From: Imbricaverruca yamaguchii
Taxonomy: Eukaryota > Arthropoda > Thecostraca > Neoverrucidae
Reading direction: 5' to 3'
Assembly (NCBI GenBank): GCA_034440575.1
Contig: JAOTOL010001348.1
Location: forward strand, 290,001-354,000
DNA length: 64,000 bases
Shown here piece after piece: positions 1 through 11,800 of the stretch (within the stretch, counting starts at the first letter, position 1; the number at the start of each line of letters is the position of its first letter). The notes beneath the pieces were generated by a model. That model was not told the DNA's origin, did not search any database, and was given only the letters and a program-made list of their open reading frames with translations. The position numbers were made by a program, and so were the translations under genes.

Positions 1-826
1 GCTCTCGTCAAGTCGTTGCTGGTGCGAATCTCTAACCCACGATCTTACCAACGCGCACCAATCATGAGAGACGCGCTTGCCGTCTACCAGGCGCATCATA
101 CGCCTGGCTCGCAAGTTCCTCGGCTCATAAGTGCTAAAAATATGTATGAATTATATCGCTAAATGACACTGTGAGCGACCCACGGCACCAGCCTGCCTGC
201 GGTCCGATAGATAGCAGGAGCACGTGATGGCTACATTGCTCCAAAGGGTAATAGATGACACCACTGGAATATAAGTTGCATGACTGTGTTTTGGTGACGC
301 CATCAAGGTTCAATAATGGAGGAAACCGGGGATCTAAGCCTAACCCAAACTCACTAGATTACTCCCTTCCTCCATTCCTGGATACTGGTGCTGTCATCAC
401 ACTTTTGCCATTTGGATTTTTACCCCACAGTTCGAACCAATTCCCTCCATTCTTCTATTCTCGAAACCTCACAAAGTCGTCGAAATATTTCAATTTTACT
501 TGCGATTTTGGAGCAATGCAACAGCCTGCTCCTGCCATCTATCAGCAGCCAGGTAAGCTCTGGTGCCGTTCGGCATTTACGGTGTGATCTAGCAGTATAA
601 TTTGACATTATTTTAGCACTTACATGTCGGGGCACTTTTGCGTGCGTTGACGCACCCTAAAACCCCAATAGTCGAGGCACTTTTGAACTCACTTAGACTC
701 GGGTGTATAACAAATTTTCTCGCAGATTTTAGCACTTACGAAACAGGGTGTTTGTGTGCCGAGGAACCGATGAATGTTTCCCAGTGCAGCTATCTGACCG
801 CCTGCGCCGTCCCTGCTGTCCACCAG
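1..826. other. ATR intron sequence, no gene seen
   Basis: This stretch lies upstream of the last ATR exon and should be its preceding intron. Short open frames occur on both strands, but none resembles a known protein or is bounded by convincing splice sites. A partly repeated AT-rich segment around 605-745 (two copies of a phrase containing 'agcactta') is the only structure noticed. Confidence 0.5.
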
Positions 827-1000
827 GCGCAGGCGCACGTGGGCGACATAGAGCAGCGGCTGTTGGGTCAGGTGCGCTCCAAACTGAAGCCGGTGGCGAT
901 ACCATTGTCGGTGGCAGGTCAGGTCAACTACCTGATCCAGGAGGCCACCAGTCTGGACAACCTCTGTCAGATGTACATCGGCTGGGCGGCCTATCTCTGA
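827..1000 (+). CDS. ATR: ATR kinase, last exon (FATC domain)
   Basis: The exon encodes the C-terminal 57 residues of the PI3K-like checkpoint kinase ATR (mei-41 in flies), a nuclear kinase that responds to RPA-coated single-stranded DNA. It begins with an AxAHVxDIEQRL motif, as in vertebrate ATR just before FATC. It continues with PLSVAGQVNYLIQEAT and ends NLCQMYIGWAAYL-stop, the FATC domain with the conserved Gly-Trp near the C terminus. The acceptor is a clean pyrimidine tract ending CACCAG at 826, and the reading frame opens in phase 0. TOR, SMG1 and ATM also end in FATC, but the DIEQRL lead-in and the CQMYIGW ending fit ATR best. The rest of the gene lies left of the window. It converges with the cadherin gene, whose stop is 1.6 kb away. 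Confidence 0.88.
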   Translation, partial: AQAHVGDIEQRLLGQVRSKLKPVAIPLSVAGQVNYLIQEATSLDNLCQMYIGWAAYL

Positions 1001-2604
1001 GGCCGGCCGCTGCGCCAGAGACTGTACCTCGATGGTGAGGCGACCACAGTGAGAGATCACCGAGTGCTTGTTGATTTGTTTAGAGCACTAGGCTTTATTG
1101 ACGTTTCGTCCAGCGGGTACAAAATACACTTTCACTGAATGAGTGTGGGATGTTCCTGTGCGAAACGTGCCTCCAACAAAAACAATGAATCAGGTCTGGC
1201 AACACAAAGCACGATGTTGTGCGGCATTGTAGATGTTCCGCGCAGACGAGTTGGCGGAACATGTAATTACAGTCACTTAACTGGAGCGGGCACGCTCAAG
1301 TCCTTCCAAAAATAAGAGCGCTTAAGTAGGTACCGCCTTAATCTCATCCGGTTTATGTAAAGTAGACTGTCACGGGAATAGTTTTATCACGATGGCTCTA
1401 ATTTTATTAAGCCCTATCTACGTAGTAATATACTATTCATTTCCCCTAATTTCGAGCCCCCATTCTTCCCCGAAAAGAGGTCGTTTGGCCATCTCTTAAC
1501 AAAGGCGATACTACATGGCATCTCCCGAACCACCACCCCAGCTGCGATTTTTACGCCTGTCACTCCGCTGCTAGCAAGTATAGAACTGGTGTGAGCGGTG
1601 ACTGCTTCAAGCAGGCCCTGATTACGAACGAGAATCATATCACTTAACTACAGCTGGTAAGCTCCTGTATGTGGTCACACCACAAGGTCACTGCTGTGAC
1701 CTTGTGGAGGTCACAGCAGTGACCTTGTGAGGAGGCGACGCTTAACTACAGCTGGCAAGCTCCTGCATGTGACCACACCACAAGGTCACTGCTGAGCCAC
1801 GCGGCGACCGCCTACAATACCATGCGTATTTATATTGTGAGGAGGCGACGCTTAATTCGCGGCACGTTATTTGCGTCCAGCATACATATCACAACATTTT
1901 ACTGCAGTCAAATTGTGCAGCCAAATATGCCTTTAACGACCACAGGTTTACCAAATTTGAAGTGGTAGTGTGGAATAGTGCCGGATGGTGGCGCTAGTGT
2001 CGCCTTCCTTAGGAGATGGCCGAACGATTTTTTGCTCTGGGCCGGATTGGGGTTGAATTTACTGGAAATGGATAGTACAGTACTGTTCCTACGCGTGTGG
2101 ACGATAAAATGTCATAGAGGCACCATGCGCTGCAACGGGCGACACTGCCTATAATGTACAGAAAGTATCACGTCGTGTGGTGCATACGTCCGCATAGTTC
2201 ACCAGCACAACTCACCACGCACTCGCCGGTCACTCGAGAGTGGTAACCACAAGAATCCTCGACTGGCCACCGGCGCAGGAGGCGCTGGATCTGGTGACAC
2301 TCATGGCTCCACGCTTCGTCGTGTCGCCGGGAGGTCCGCTGTTGCTGACGTGACGGAAACTTCGCGCACCACTCTGCAGCACAGCCTGGGGCCGGCCAGC
2401 CTTCCCACGTCGAGTGTCTGTGGCCAACCTTCAATAACGCCGGCGCACGTGCCATCAGCCGCCAAGTGCGCTGCAGTTGGAACGTCCAACAAGGCAGCGG
2501 TGGTTCGCATCACTGGATCAGACCCGGTGTGATCACCGGCGCCGGCGTCACTGTGTGTGTGACGTCATCAGTCTGTCTGACGTCACCGTCGCCGACCGGA
2601 GCAG
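1001..2604. other. Convergent intergenic region / 3' UTRs
   Basis: This is the space between the ATR stop codon and the cadherin stop codon, and it should hold both 3' UTRs. On the - strand AATAAA appears at 1408-1403 and at 1099-1094, either of which could end the cadherin message. I saw no canonical AATAAA for ATR on +. A direct duplication with an embedded palindrome lies at 1645-1850. The GC-rich 2168-2500 block has open frames but no recognisable product. Confidence 0.5.
1678..1733. repeat. Perfect palindrome within a short direct duplication
   Basis: A 12-bp arm (ccacaaggtcac) is followed by tgct and its exact reverse complement, then by a further inverted copy of the same phrase. The surrounding text (from 1645) recurs from about 1741. 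It could form a hairpin in DNA or in a 3' UTR transcript. Confidence 0.7.
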
Positions 2605-2800
2605 TCATCGGTTCACCGACCACGTGCGCAGAAAGCGGTTCGGCTCGAGCGAGTCGAGGAACTCCTCGCCGCGAGTGTCGGTACTGTCGGTTCGCAGGTG
2701 GCCGATAGGTGGCGTTAGCTGTCGCGGGTTGAGCGAGTCCGGGTACGTAGTGTCGGCGGGAGTCCGCGGCGAAGGTGGCGCCAGTCTTGCTGGCCGCGGT
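2605..2800 (-). CDS. Cadherin terminal exon (C-terminal cytoplasmic tail)
   Basis: The acceptor TATGTTTCAG lies just before base 2800. One base (A) completes an AGA codon begun in the previous exon, followed by 64 codons and TGA at 2607-2605. The frame is proline-rich and then acidic, with EEFLDSLEPNRF near the end and a C terminus FLRTWSVNR. Third codon positions are strongly G/C like the other exons. Two other frames are also open here (one for 99 codons), but only this one matches the phase of the upstream exon. Confidence 0.75.
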
Positions 2801-5800
2801 CTGAAACATATTCAGTCACTGAAAAATCGGCCCCATCACATGCTAGCTGAAGTTCGTCTTTGAACAAGCTCAAGGAAGAGCTTTGAATTGAAAAGGTGAA
2901 TTGACCTGTAACTGCTAACATGAGTGTGACCCTTGTTCGTTCCACAGCTCTGTTCTGGTCTGAATCTTAGCAGCTGGTGTATATAAAACAAATTAGTTGT
3001 GAGAATTGGAAAGGAACTGGGTTGTGTGCAGGAGCAGACCCTTGCCCATGTCTAGGCACGAATATGATTCATGCTGATATCTAGGCAGTTGGTTCATAGG
3101 CAAGATACCTTATAAGCCACTACTACGCATTCAACACTGAAGCCTACCTTTTCCGTCCACCAGACACTAGGCTTTTGCCGAAGAGAGCTACACTTTTGTT
3201 CTGCGCCAGACTGCGTTTTGTCGTCAAGGCTCACCACACAGTCGCCCGTCCGCCGGAGACCACCTCTTACCGTAAAGATTTCCGAACATTTTGGTATCCA
3301 CCAGACACTGCATTTACCGCCAAGTCACAACAGCATTTGCCCTCCACCAGAGACTACCTTAGGCCGTAAAGGAACCCACACCTTTTGTTCACCAAACATT
3401 GTATGTTTACCGTCAAGACACTACGCAGTTTTTCCCCAGTTTTCCCGCCACCTTTTGCCGTAGAGTCCCGCACCTTTTACTCCCCACCAGACAGTGGGTT
3501 TTCCGTCAAGTCTACACCGTTTGCGGTCCGCCAGACTACCTTTTGCCGTAGAGTCCCGCACCTTTTACTCCCCACAAGACATTGGGTTTGCCGTCAAGTC
3601 TACACCGTTTGCGGTCCGCCAGACTACCTTTTGCCGTAGAGTCCCGCACCTTTTACTCCCCACCAGACAGTGGGTTTTCCGTCAAGTCTACACCGTTTGC
3701 GGTCCGCCAGACTACCTTTTGCCGTAGTCCACTGCGGGCAGCTCGGACGGCGACTCGCTGCAGAAGCTCATGGTGGCCACGCCCACCTCTGTGCCGTCGC
3801 CCAGGCTGTTGGTGGCCGACTGGCGGCGCACGTTGGCACCCGACAGAGGGCGCCGCTCTGGGCTCGGCACGTGCGTCAGCTGGCCGGCCGTCAGCTGGCC
3901 GGCCGTCAGCTGGCCGGCCGTCAGCTGGCCGGCCGTCAGCTGACCGGCCGTCAGCTGGCCGGACGTCAGCTGACCGGCCGTCAGCTGGCCGGCCGTCAGC
4001 TGGCCGGACGTCAGCTGGCCCGCCGGCCGACTGCCGGCCGGGTAGTTGAGGCTGCCGTAGCGGCGGTGCGAGGCCGGCGCGGCCGGCCGCCTCACCAGCG
4101 TCTGGGACAGCTGGTGCGCGTCGGCCACGTAGTGTCCCGGCGCCACCTGCGTGGCCGACAGGCGACGCGACGGCTTACTGTGGGCGGACCGGCGGTCGGT
4201 CAGTTCTGCTGCCATCGAGCTAACCGGGAGCTGGGCGCGCGCGCGCGCAGCTCTCGATATGGAGTCGGCCATTCTGGACTAATTATCCAGGGCAGAATAT
4301 GTGTGTAAGAAGTTACGTGCCACATGTCGTTCTACGACATTGCTGACCTCTGCCCCCCCCCCCCTCCATGGAGCGGAGCTGGTGCCTGTGCCCATGCATT
4401 ACATTACTGTGAGCCAAGTAGCCTCCTGACGGGGCGGGCGGAAAGCCTAACAGGTTACAAACCAGGACTAACACAACTCTGATCGATTAGGTCGTATAGC
4501 TTACTGTCGTCAAAACAGCGGTCCGACAAGCACATCTGCTACTTCTCGTCACGCGCGTGGAGCCCGAGGGCCACTGGTCACAACTAGCAGTAACAAACCC
4601 AAGGGAAAATGCCTGGCACGCCCCCACCACCACCGTTCCCTAACAAATATTTGTAGGAAAAAAAAACGAATCGCTTCTGCATTCATTTTATGCTGAGGCA
4701 TCTTTACTAAAGAAGCTATCCCTGCCCGAGTCGTCAATGCAATCACGATCAACGCCTAGCTTTTTTATCAAAGGTACGCGATTTGTCCAGTTCAATCTGA
4801 CCAGTGAGCCGTACACACAGCCCGCCTGTAGAGGGGCGCCTCTAGCACTAGACCCAGTCCACACAGCCCACCTGCAGAGGGGTGCCTCCAGCACCAGTCC
4901 CAGCCCACCTGTAGAGGGGCGCCTCCAGTACCAGTCAGTCCACACAGCCCACCTGTAGAGGGGCGCCTCCAGTACCAGTCCAGCCAGTCCAGCCCAGGGC
5001 CAGTACCAGTCCCAGCCCACCTGTAGAGGGGCGCCTCCAGCACCAGATCTAGTCCACCTGTAGAGGGGCACCTCTAGCACTAGACCCAGCCCACCTGTAG
5101 AGGGGCGCCTCCAGTACCAGTCAGTCCACACAGCCCACCTGTAGAGGGGCGCCTCCAGTACCAGTCCCAGCCCACCTGTAGAGGGGCGCCTCTAGCACTA
5201 GACCCAGTCCACACAGCCCACCTGCAGAGGGGTGCCTCCAGCACCAGTCCCAGCCCACCTGTAGAGGGGCGCCTCCAGTACCAGTCAGTCCACACAGCCC
5301 ACCTGTAGAGGGGCGCCTCCAGTACCAGTCCCAGTCCACCTGTAGAGGGGCGCCTCCAGCACCAGTCTCAGCCCACCTGTAGAGGGGCGCCTCCAGTACC
5401 AGTCAGTCCACACAGCCCACCTGTAGAGGGGCGCCTGCAGTACCAGTCCCACCCCACCTGTAGAGGGGCGCCTCCAGCACCAGTCTCAGCCCACCTGTAG
5501 AGGGGCGCCTCCAGTACCAGTCCCAGCTCGGTGGTCCGCCGCGGCCTCTTCTCCACCATCTCGCCGCGCGCCCGCAGTGACTTCATGGACGCGTTGCCGT
5601 TGGTGACGTCAGTGTGGCCGGTGGCCGGCGGCGGTGTGGAGCTGTAGCCACTCGCCGGCGGCGTCATGGTGAGCGGCGGGTACGGCGACGTCTTGTTCTG
5701 CCCCCTGTCGGGCGGTGGTGAATATTGTTAGCGGCGGGCACGGCGACGTCTTGTTCCGCTCCCTGTCGGTCGGTGGTGAATATTGTTAGCGGTGAGTACG

Positions 5801-8800
5801 GCGACGTCTTGTTCTGCTCCCTCTTGGATCGCAAGGCGTGTCAGTCGGTGGTAAGTGTGTTCTCTGTCGGATGCCAAGGGTGTTAGTCTGTGGTAAATGC
5901 TGTGGTCGGTGGTAAATGTGCGTGGCGCGAAACAAATATATGCCCGTAGGACTCATGCCATTGACATGTCTGTCAAACCACAAACCTAGATGTTCTGCAC
6001 CATCGGGCCTTGTTTGTCGTAAAGTCCTGATATGAGTTTGAACAGATATAATAAATGTTTTAAATTAGGGTAATGTACATATAAGGAACAGCTTAAATCA
6101 GCGTGGGTTCGTATTTGCGATAAATTAGTTCAATTTGCGGTCCTCAAAGCAGTCGAAAACGAATGTAGCTCGGATATTGCTAGTGCCGATACGAACACAG
6201 GCGATGATGGTTAATGCACGGTCGGCGGCACATATGTTTTCCAGCGGGGAGGAGGCGGCTAAGCAGTTCTCCACAAGTCATCCACAGTTCTTTTGTGGCC
6301 TTTTCAGTCTCGGGTGCCTCCCTGTGTTCTCTGTTCTCCAGCTGCTTTATGGGGCCTCCTGTTAGAGATCCTGACATGGAGCCTCCAAGCAACATGAGGG
6401 GGTCTTATTCTGATGGTGCGGGTCCTTTCGTGAGTCGTCCTGACCAAAGGGCATCCTGAGCATGAGTTCCCAGTCAGCGTCATGGTTTCTCCTGATCATT
6501 GTCGTGAGTTCTGGTGGCCTGTCCAGTCTAATGAGCCTCCTGATCAATAGGCTCCGTGTCGGATGGAGTTTTTTTCTCTTGAGATGTTTGCGCCCCTTGT
6601 TGATGCAATCTATGTTAATGCCCAATGACCTGCGGCCTCCGGGTAGGATGGGTCTGTTTTATGCTTAGGATGTTCCAAGCTGCCAAGGGTTGATAACCTG
6701 CGCCTTCCTCCCGTTTCATTGTAGGGTGCCACACCCCTGGTTGATTTTGCATAAAGTGAGCTGACACTCGGTAACCCCTTTCAGGGGTCTCACTGGGGCA
6801 CGTACCCGCCACTCATGGAGATTCGGCGCTCCTCTGACTGGGAGAAAGGTGCCCTTCATGAAGCTGGAGCGCGCATCCCTTTAGTTTTGTTTTCAACTGA
6901 AGTAGAAAAGGCGCCATTTCAGTGCCAGTCTCAACGCATCTCTCCAGTCCACCCACACACCCACACCCTCCCTTGAAATTGCACCAACCGGTGGCGCAGT
7001 TGTGAAGAAATTGCACCATAGAAGGTGAGTAGCACTGCCTATAGCATAATATCCGGACCCATCACGGATTCTCTTCAGTCTAGGCTAGTTGGCAGACTCG
7101 CTATGCCTTTTGGGAGCAAAATGCATGGAGTACATCGCAGAGCCAATATTGGATTTGATTTGAGTAGGGAAAGCGTCCAAAATTCTCAATGAGTTTTCGA
7201 ACAGGGCACAGAACGTCGGGGCGTTCAACGGGCAGCTCACTGAGCAGTCCTGCGCGCCCCTTATACGCTCTTCATAGCCCTTCAGAGTTGCGGAGTGTAG
7301 TTCCCCTCGGCCTTCTACTCTGAGGACTGATCAAGGCATGTGCGTTCGGGGGGACATTTTTGGCAAAGGTTCGTTGAATTTCATGCAGTTCCTCGGGTTT
7401 GGATAGTGCACCTGAATGTGGTCATATTACAGCAACATTTTCTCAACCACATGTTCCTACATTTCGGATGAATATTGCTATTTCTTTTCAATACCTTTCG
7501 GAGAAGGGCAGTTTGATCGTGGACCATTTATGCTCTTACGTAAGAATACACCCAACGTCCCTTCCCTTTCCCCTGGGCGTGCCCCTTCCACGCGAGTTGA
7601 CCCACCTTCTGCAGCTCTTGCAGCAGAGCACGGCCAGCGTGAGCGACATCAGCAGGAATATGATGAGCGACAGGCCGACGATGATGAACTTGAGGTTGGT
7701 GTAGAAGCCGCGCGTCTCGTCCGCCGCCGGCCACATGCCGGCCAGTCTGACCCCCAGGTCAGCGTCGGCGCCTGAGGCCTCCGTCGGCAGGCCGGCCTCC
7801 AGTCGGCTGCCGGGACATGGCCGGTGTCAGCTTATGGACGTCGTATGGGACGTGATGTCGGACGCTTTGGGTGGACGTTGGGTTTGTCGCGCTCTCTGCT
7901 AGTCCAGACGGTGCACACGCTTCTCGCGGCGACTGGCGCTGGTACCCGGCGACCCCGCCGGTTATGGGGTTCGAGCCCACGATCTTGCGGCCGTGCATAA
8001 TGTACGCAAATGTACGCACACCATGCACACAGGTCAACCATACTCATCTGCTCATGACGAAATCATCAGACCTGCTCTACGTCTCGTTACTCCAATGCTA
8101 CGTTAACGTTATAATGCTGCATTAACCCATTTCACCAGCTTCTGTAAACCGACCACATCACGTATTCCCTCGTTGACAGATCGGGACATTGGAATGATCT
8201 GAAACTGTGCTTACTTTTGATTTTGCTACCGCATCACTAATATATATATATATATATATATTAAGCAATAAGTGGCATATAGAGAAAAACTATATTCTCA
8301 CAACAAAGCACAACATCAACGTTTCGGCCACAGGCCTTCTTCAGGATGAAGTGAGTTTCTCTTTCATATTCCTTCACTTCATCCTGAAGAAGGCCTGTGG
8401 CCGAAACGTTGATGCTTTGTTGTGAGAATATAGTTTCTCTCTATATGCCACTTATTGCTTAATTTGTCCAGATATTATTCAACATATATATATGTACATA
8501 TAAGTATATGTAATTATAAAATTTCGCCTATGGTGATTTCATAGACAGAATGGGCCCATAATTCTGCTTCACAGAACCAAACAGTTTGGGGAGTATCCAG
8601 CTACTGTTACCAGTGACGTCACGCCTCCACCGGTGACGTCATCACACTCACGCCAGCAGGTCGCGGCTGGCCAGCAGTGTCCTGGTTGCCGGGTCCAGCG
8701 CGTACAGCCACACGTCCGAGTAGCGGTCGTCAACCCTCCGCCCGTCCGTGTGCGCCGCCACCCGCACTATCCTCACGTCACCGGCCACCAGCCGACTCAG

Positions 8801-11800
8801 CCGGCTGTAACGTACATACATACACAGTGACGTCACCGGCCACCAGCCGACTCAGCCCGCTGTAACGTACACACACAGTGACGTCACCGGCCACCAGCCG
8901 ACTCAGCCCACTGTAACGTACACACACACACACAGTGACGTCACCGGCCACCAGCCGACTCAGCCCGCTGTAACGTACACACACACACAGTGACGTCACC
9001 GGCCACCAGCCGACTCAGCCGGCTGTAACGTACATACATACACAGTGACGTCACCGACCACCAGCCGACTCAGCCCGCTGTAACGTACATACATACACAG
9101 TGACGTCACCGGCCACCAGCCGACTCAGCCCGCTGTAACGTACATACATACACAGTGACGTCACCGGCCACCAGCCGACTCAGCCCGCTGTAACGTACAT
9201 ACATACACAGTGACGTCACCGGCCACCAGCCGACTCAGCCCGCTGTAACGTACACACACACACAGTGACGTCACCGGCCACCAGCCGACTCAGCCGGCTG
9301 TAACGTACATACATACACAGTGACGTCACCGGCCACCAGCCGACTCAGCCCGCTGTAATGTGCACACACACACAGTGATGTCACTGCTCTCCTCGATCAA
9401 CTACAACTATATCGTTAAAAACAATGCATATGTACAGATTTCGTAAACACAGAATGATGTTCGGCGCGCTGCAAATGCGACGCGTTTATTTGTTAAGTTA
9501 TAGTTGATTCGTTACATTGAGTACATCATATCTGGTGGATTACAACCGGTACATTATATTTATTTGGCTCATTGGATTTGGTGTGTGCATTACATTTGGT
9601 ACATTACATTTGGTGGGTACATTACATGTGGTACATGAATTCTGGTAATGCTTCATTGTTTGGCCTCAAACGTGAAGTGACTACATAAAGTTATATTTTT
9701 GTATCGCAGGTGTGTAGCAACGACATCTATGTGAGCATAATATGCTAATGACGAGCATGGATATCCAACATCCAATGAGTTCTATGTTTATATTTATATT
9801 CGAACTATCTTAAGCATGTGCCGTATAAACGAGTTAACACAATACACAAGTCGCACCAGTCAGGGACCGCTTCATGAAAATCGTTGTAAACCGTCAACGA
9901 AAAGTCATGTTTGGTCCAATAGAGCACAGACGCACATTTACTTTAGCAGCCCGCTCGTGGTGTCAGACTCTCAGAGCCTTCTCTGACGCTGCCCCAGTGT
10001 TACGGGAAGTACGGGAGCGGCCCGGCCGGCAGAGGTGCGTACCTGGCTATCCTGTCGCGGTTCTGGCGCACCTTCTCCGACGTCTGGTTCAGCATCACCA
10101 CCATCATGTCCCGCGAGTCCAGCACGTAGATCTGTCGACAAGGCCATGGCTCAGTGGACCGCTGATGATGGCGGACCTTCAGGGACCACTGCTGTTGGTG
10201 GTGAGCATCTGCGGGCCACTGCTGACGCCGGTGAACCTCTGTGGATCACTACTGATGATGGCGGACCTTCAGGGACCACTGCTGTTGGTGGTGAGCATCT
10301 GCGGGCCACTGCTGACGCCGGTGAACCTCTGTGGATCACTACTGATGATGGCGGACCTTCAGGGACCACTGCTGTTGGTGGTGAGCATCCGCGGGCCACT
10401 GCTGACGCCGGTGAACCTCTGTGGGTCACTACTGATGAAGGTCGATCTGCGTGGACCACTGCAGATAATTATGGGTCTCCACGACCCCACTGCTGGTGAT
10501 GGTGGACCTCCGTGGACCACTGCAGATAATTATGGGTCTCCACGACCCCACTGCTGGTGATGGTGGACCTCCGTGGACCACTACTGATAATGATGAAGCA
10601 TTGTGAATGCTATACGTTGACCACTACTGATACTTCACCACCAACACGTGGACTGCGTGTGTCACACGTGGACCACTACTGATACTTCACCACCAACACG
10701 TGGACTGCGTGTGTCACACGTGGACCACTACTGATAATTCACCACCAACACGTGGACTGCGTGTGTCACACGTGGACCACTACTGATACTTCACCACCAA
10801 CACGTGGACTACGTGTGTCACACGTGGACCGCTACTGATACTTCACCACCAACACGTGGACTACGTGTGTCACACGTGGACCACTACTGATAATTCACCA
10901 CCAACACGTGGACTACGTGTGTCACACGTGGACCGCTACTGATAATTCACCACCAACACGTGGACTACGTGTGTCACACGTGGACCACTACTGATACTTC
11001 ACCACCAACACGTGGACTACGTGTGTCACACGTGGACCGCTACTGATACTTCACCACCAACACGTGGACTGCGTGTGTCACACGTGGACCGCTACTGATA
11101 CTTCACCACCAACACGTGGACTACGTGTGTCACACGTGGACCGCTACTGATACTTCACCACCAACACGTGGACTACGTGTGTCACACGTGGACCGCTACT
11201 GATACTTCACCACCAACACGTGGACTACGTGTGTCACACGTGGACCGCTACTGATAATTCACCACCAACACGTGGACTACGTGTGTCACACGTGGACCAC
11301 TACTGATACTTCACCACCAACACGTGGACTGCGTGTGTCACACGTGGACCGCTACTGATACTTCACCACCAACACGTGGACTACGTGTGTCACACGTGGA
11401 CCGCTACTGATACTTCACCACCAACACGTGGACTACGTGTGTCACACGTGGACCGCTACTGATACTTCACCACCAACACGTGGACTACGTGTGTCACACG
11501 TGGACCGCTACTGATAATTCACCACCAACACGTGGACTACGTGTGTCACACGTGGACCACTACTGATACTTCACCACCAACACGTGGACTACGTGTGTCA
11601 CACGTGGACCACTACTGATACTTCACCACCAACACGTGGACTACGTGTGTCACACGTGGACCACTACTGATACTTCACCACCAACACGTGGACTGCGTGT
11701 GTCACACGTGGACCGCTACTGATACTTCACCACCAACACGTGGACTACGTGTGTCACACGTGGACCACTACTGATAATTCACCACCAACACGTGGACTGC

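Noticed and set aside
2168..2863. Alternative open frames around the terminal exon (99 and 128 codons)
   Set aside because: Only the shorter frame ending at 2605 is in phase with the upstream exon donor and shows the matching third-position bias.
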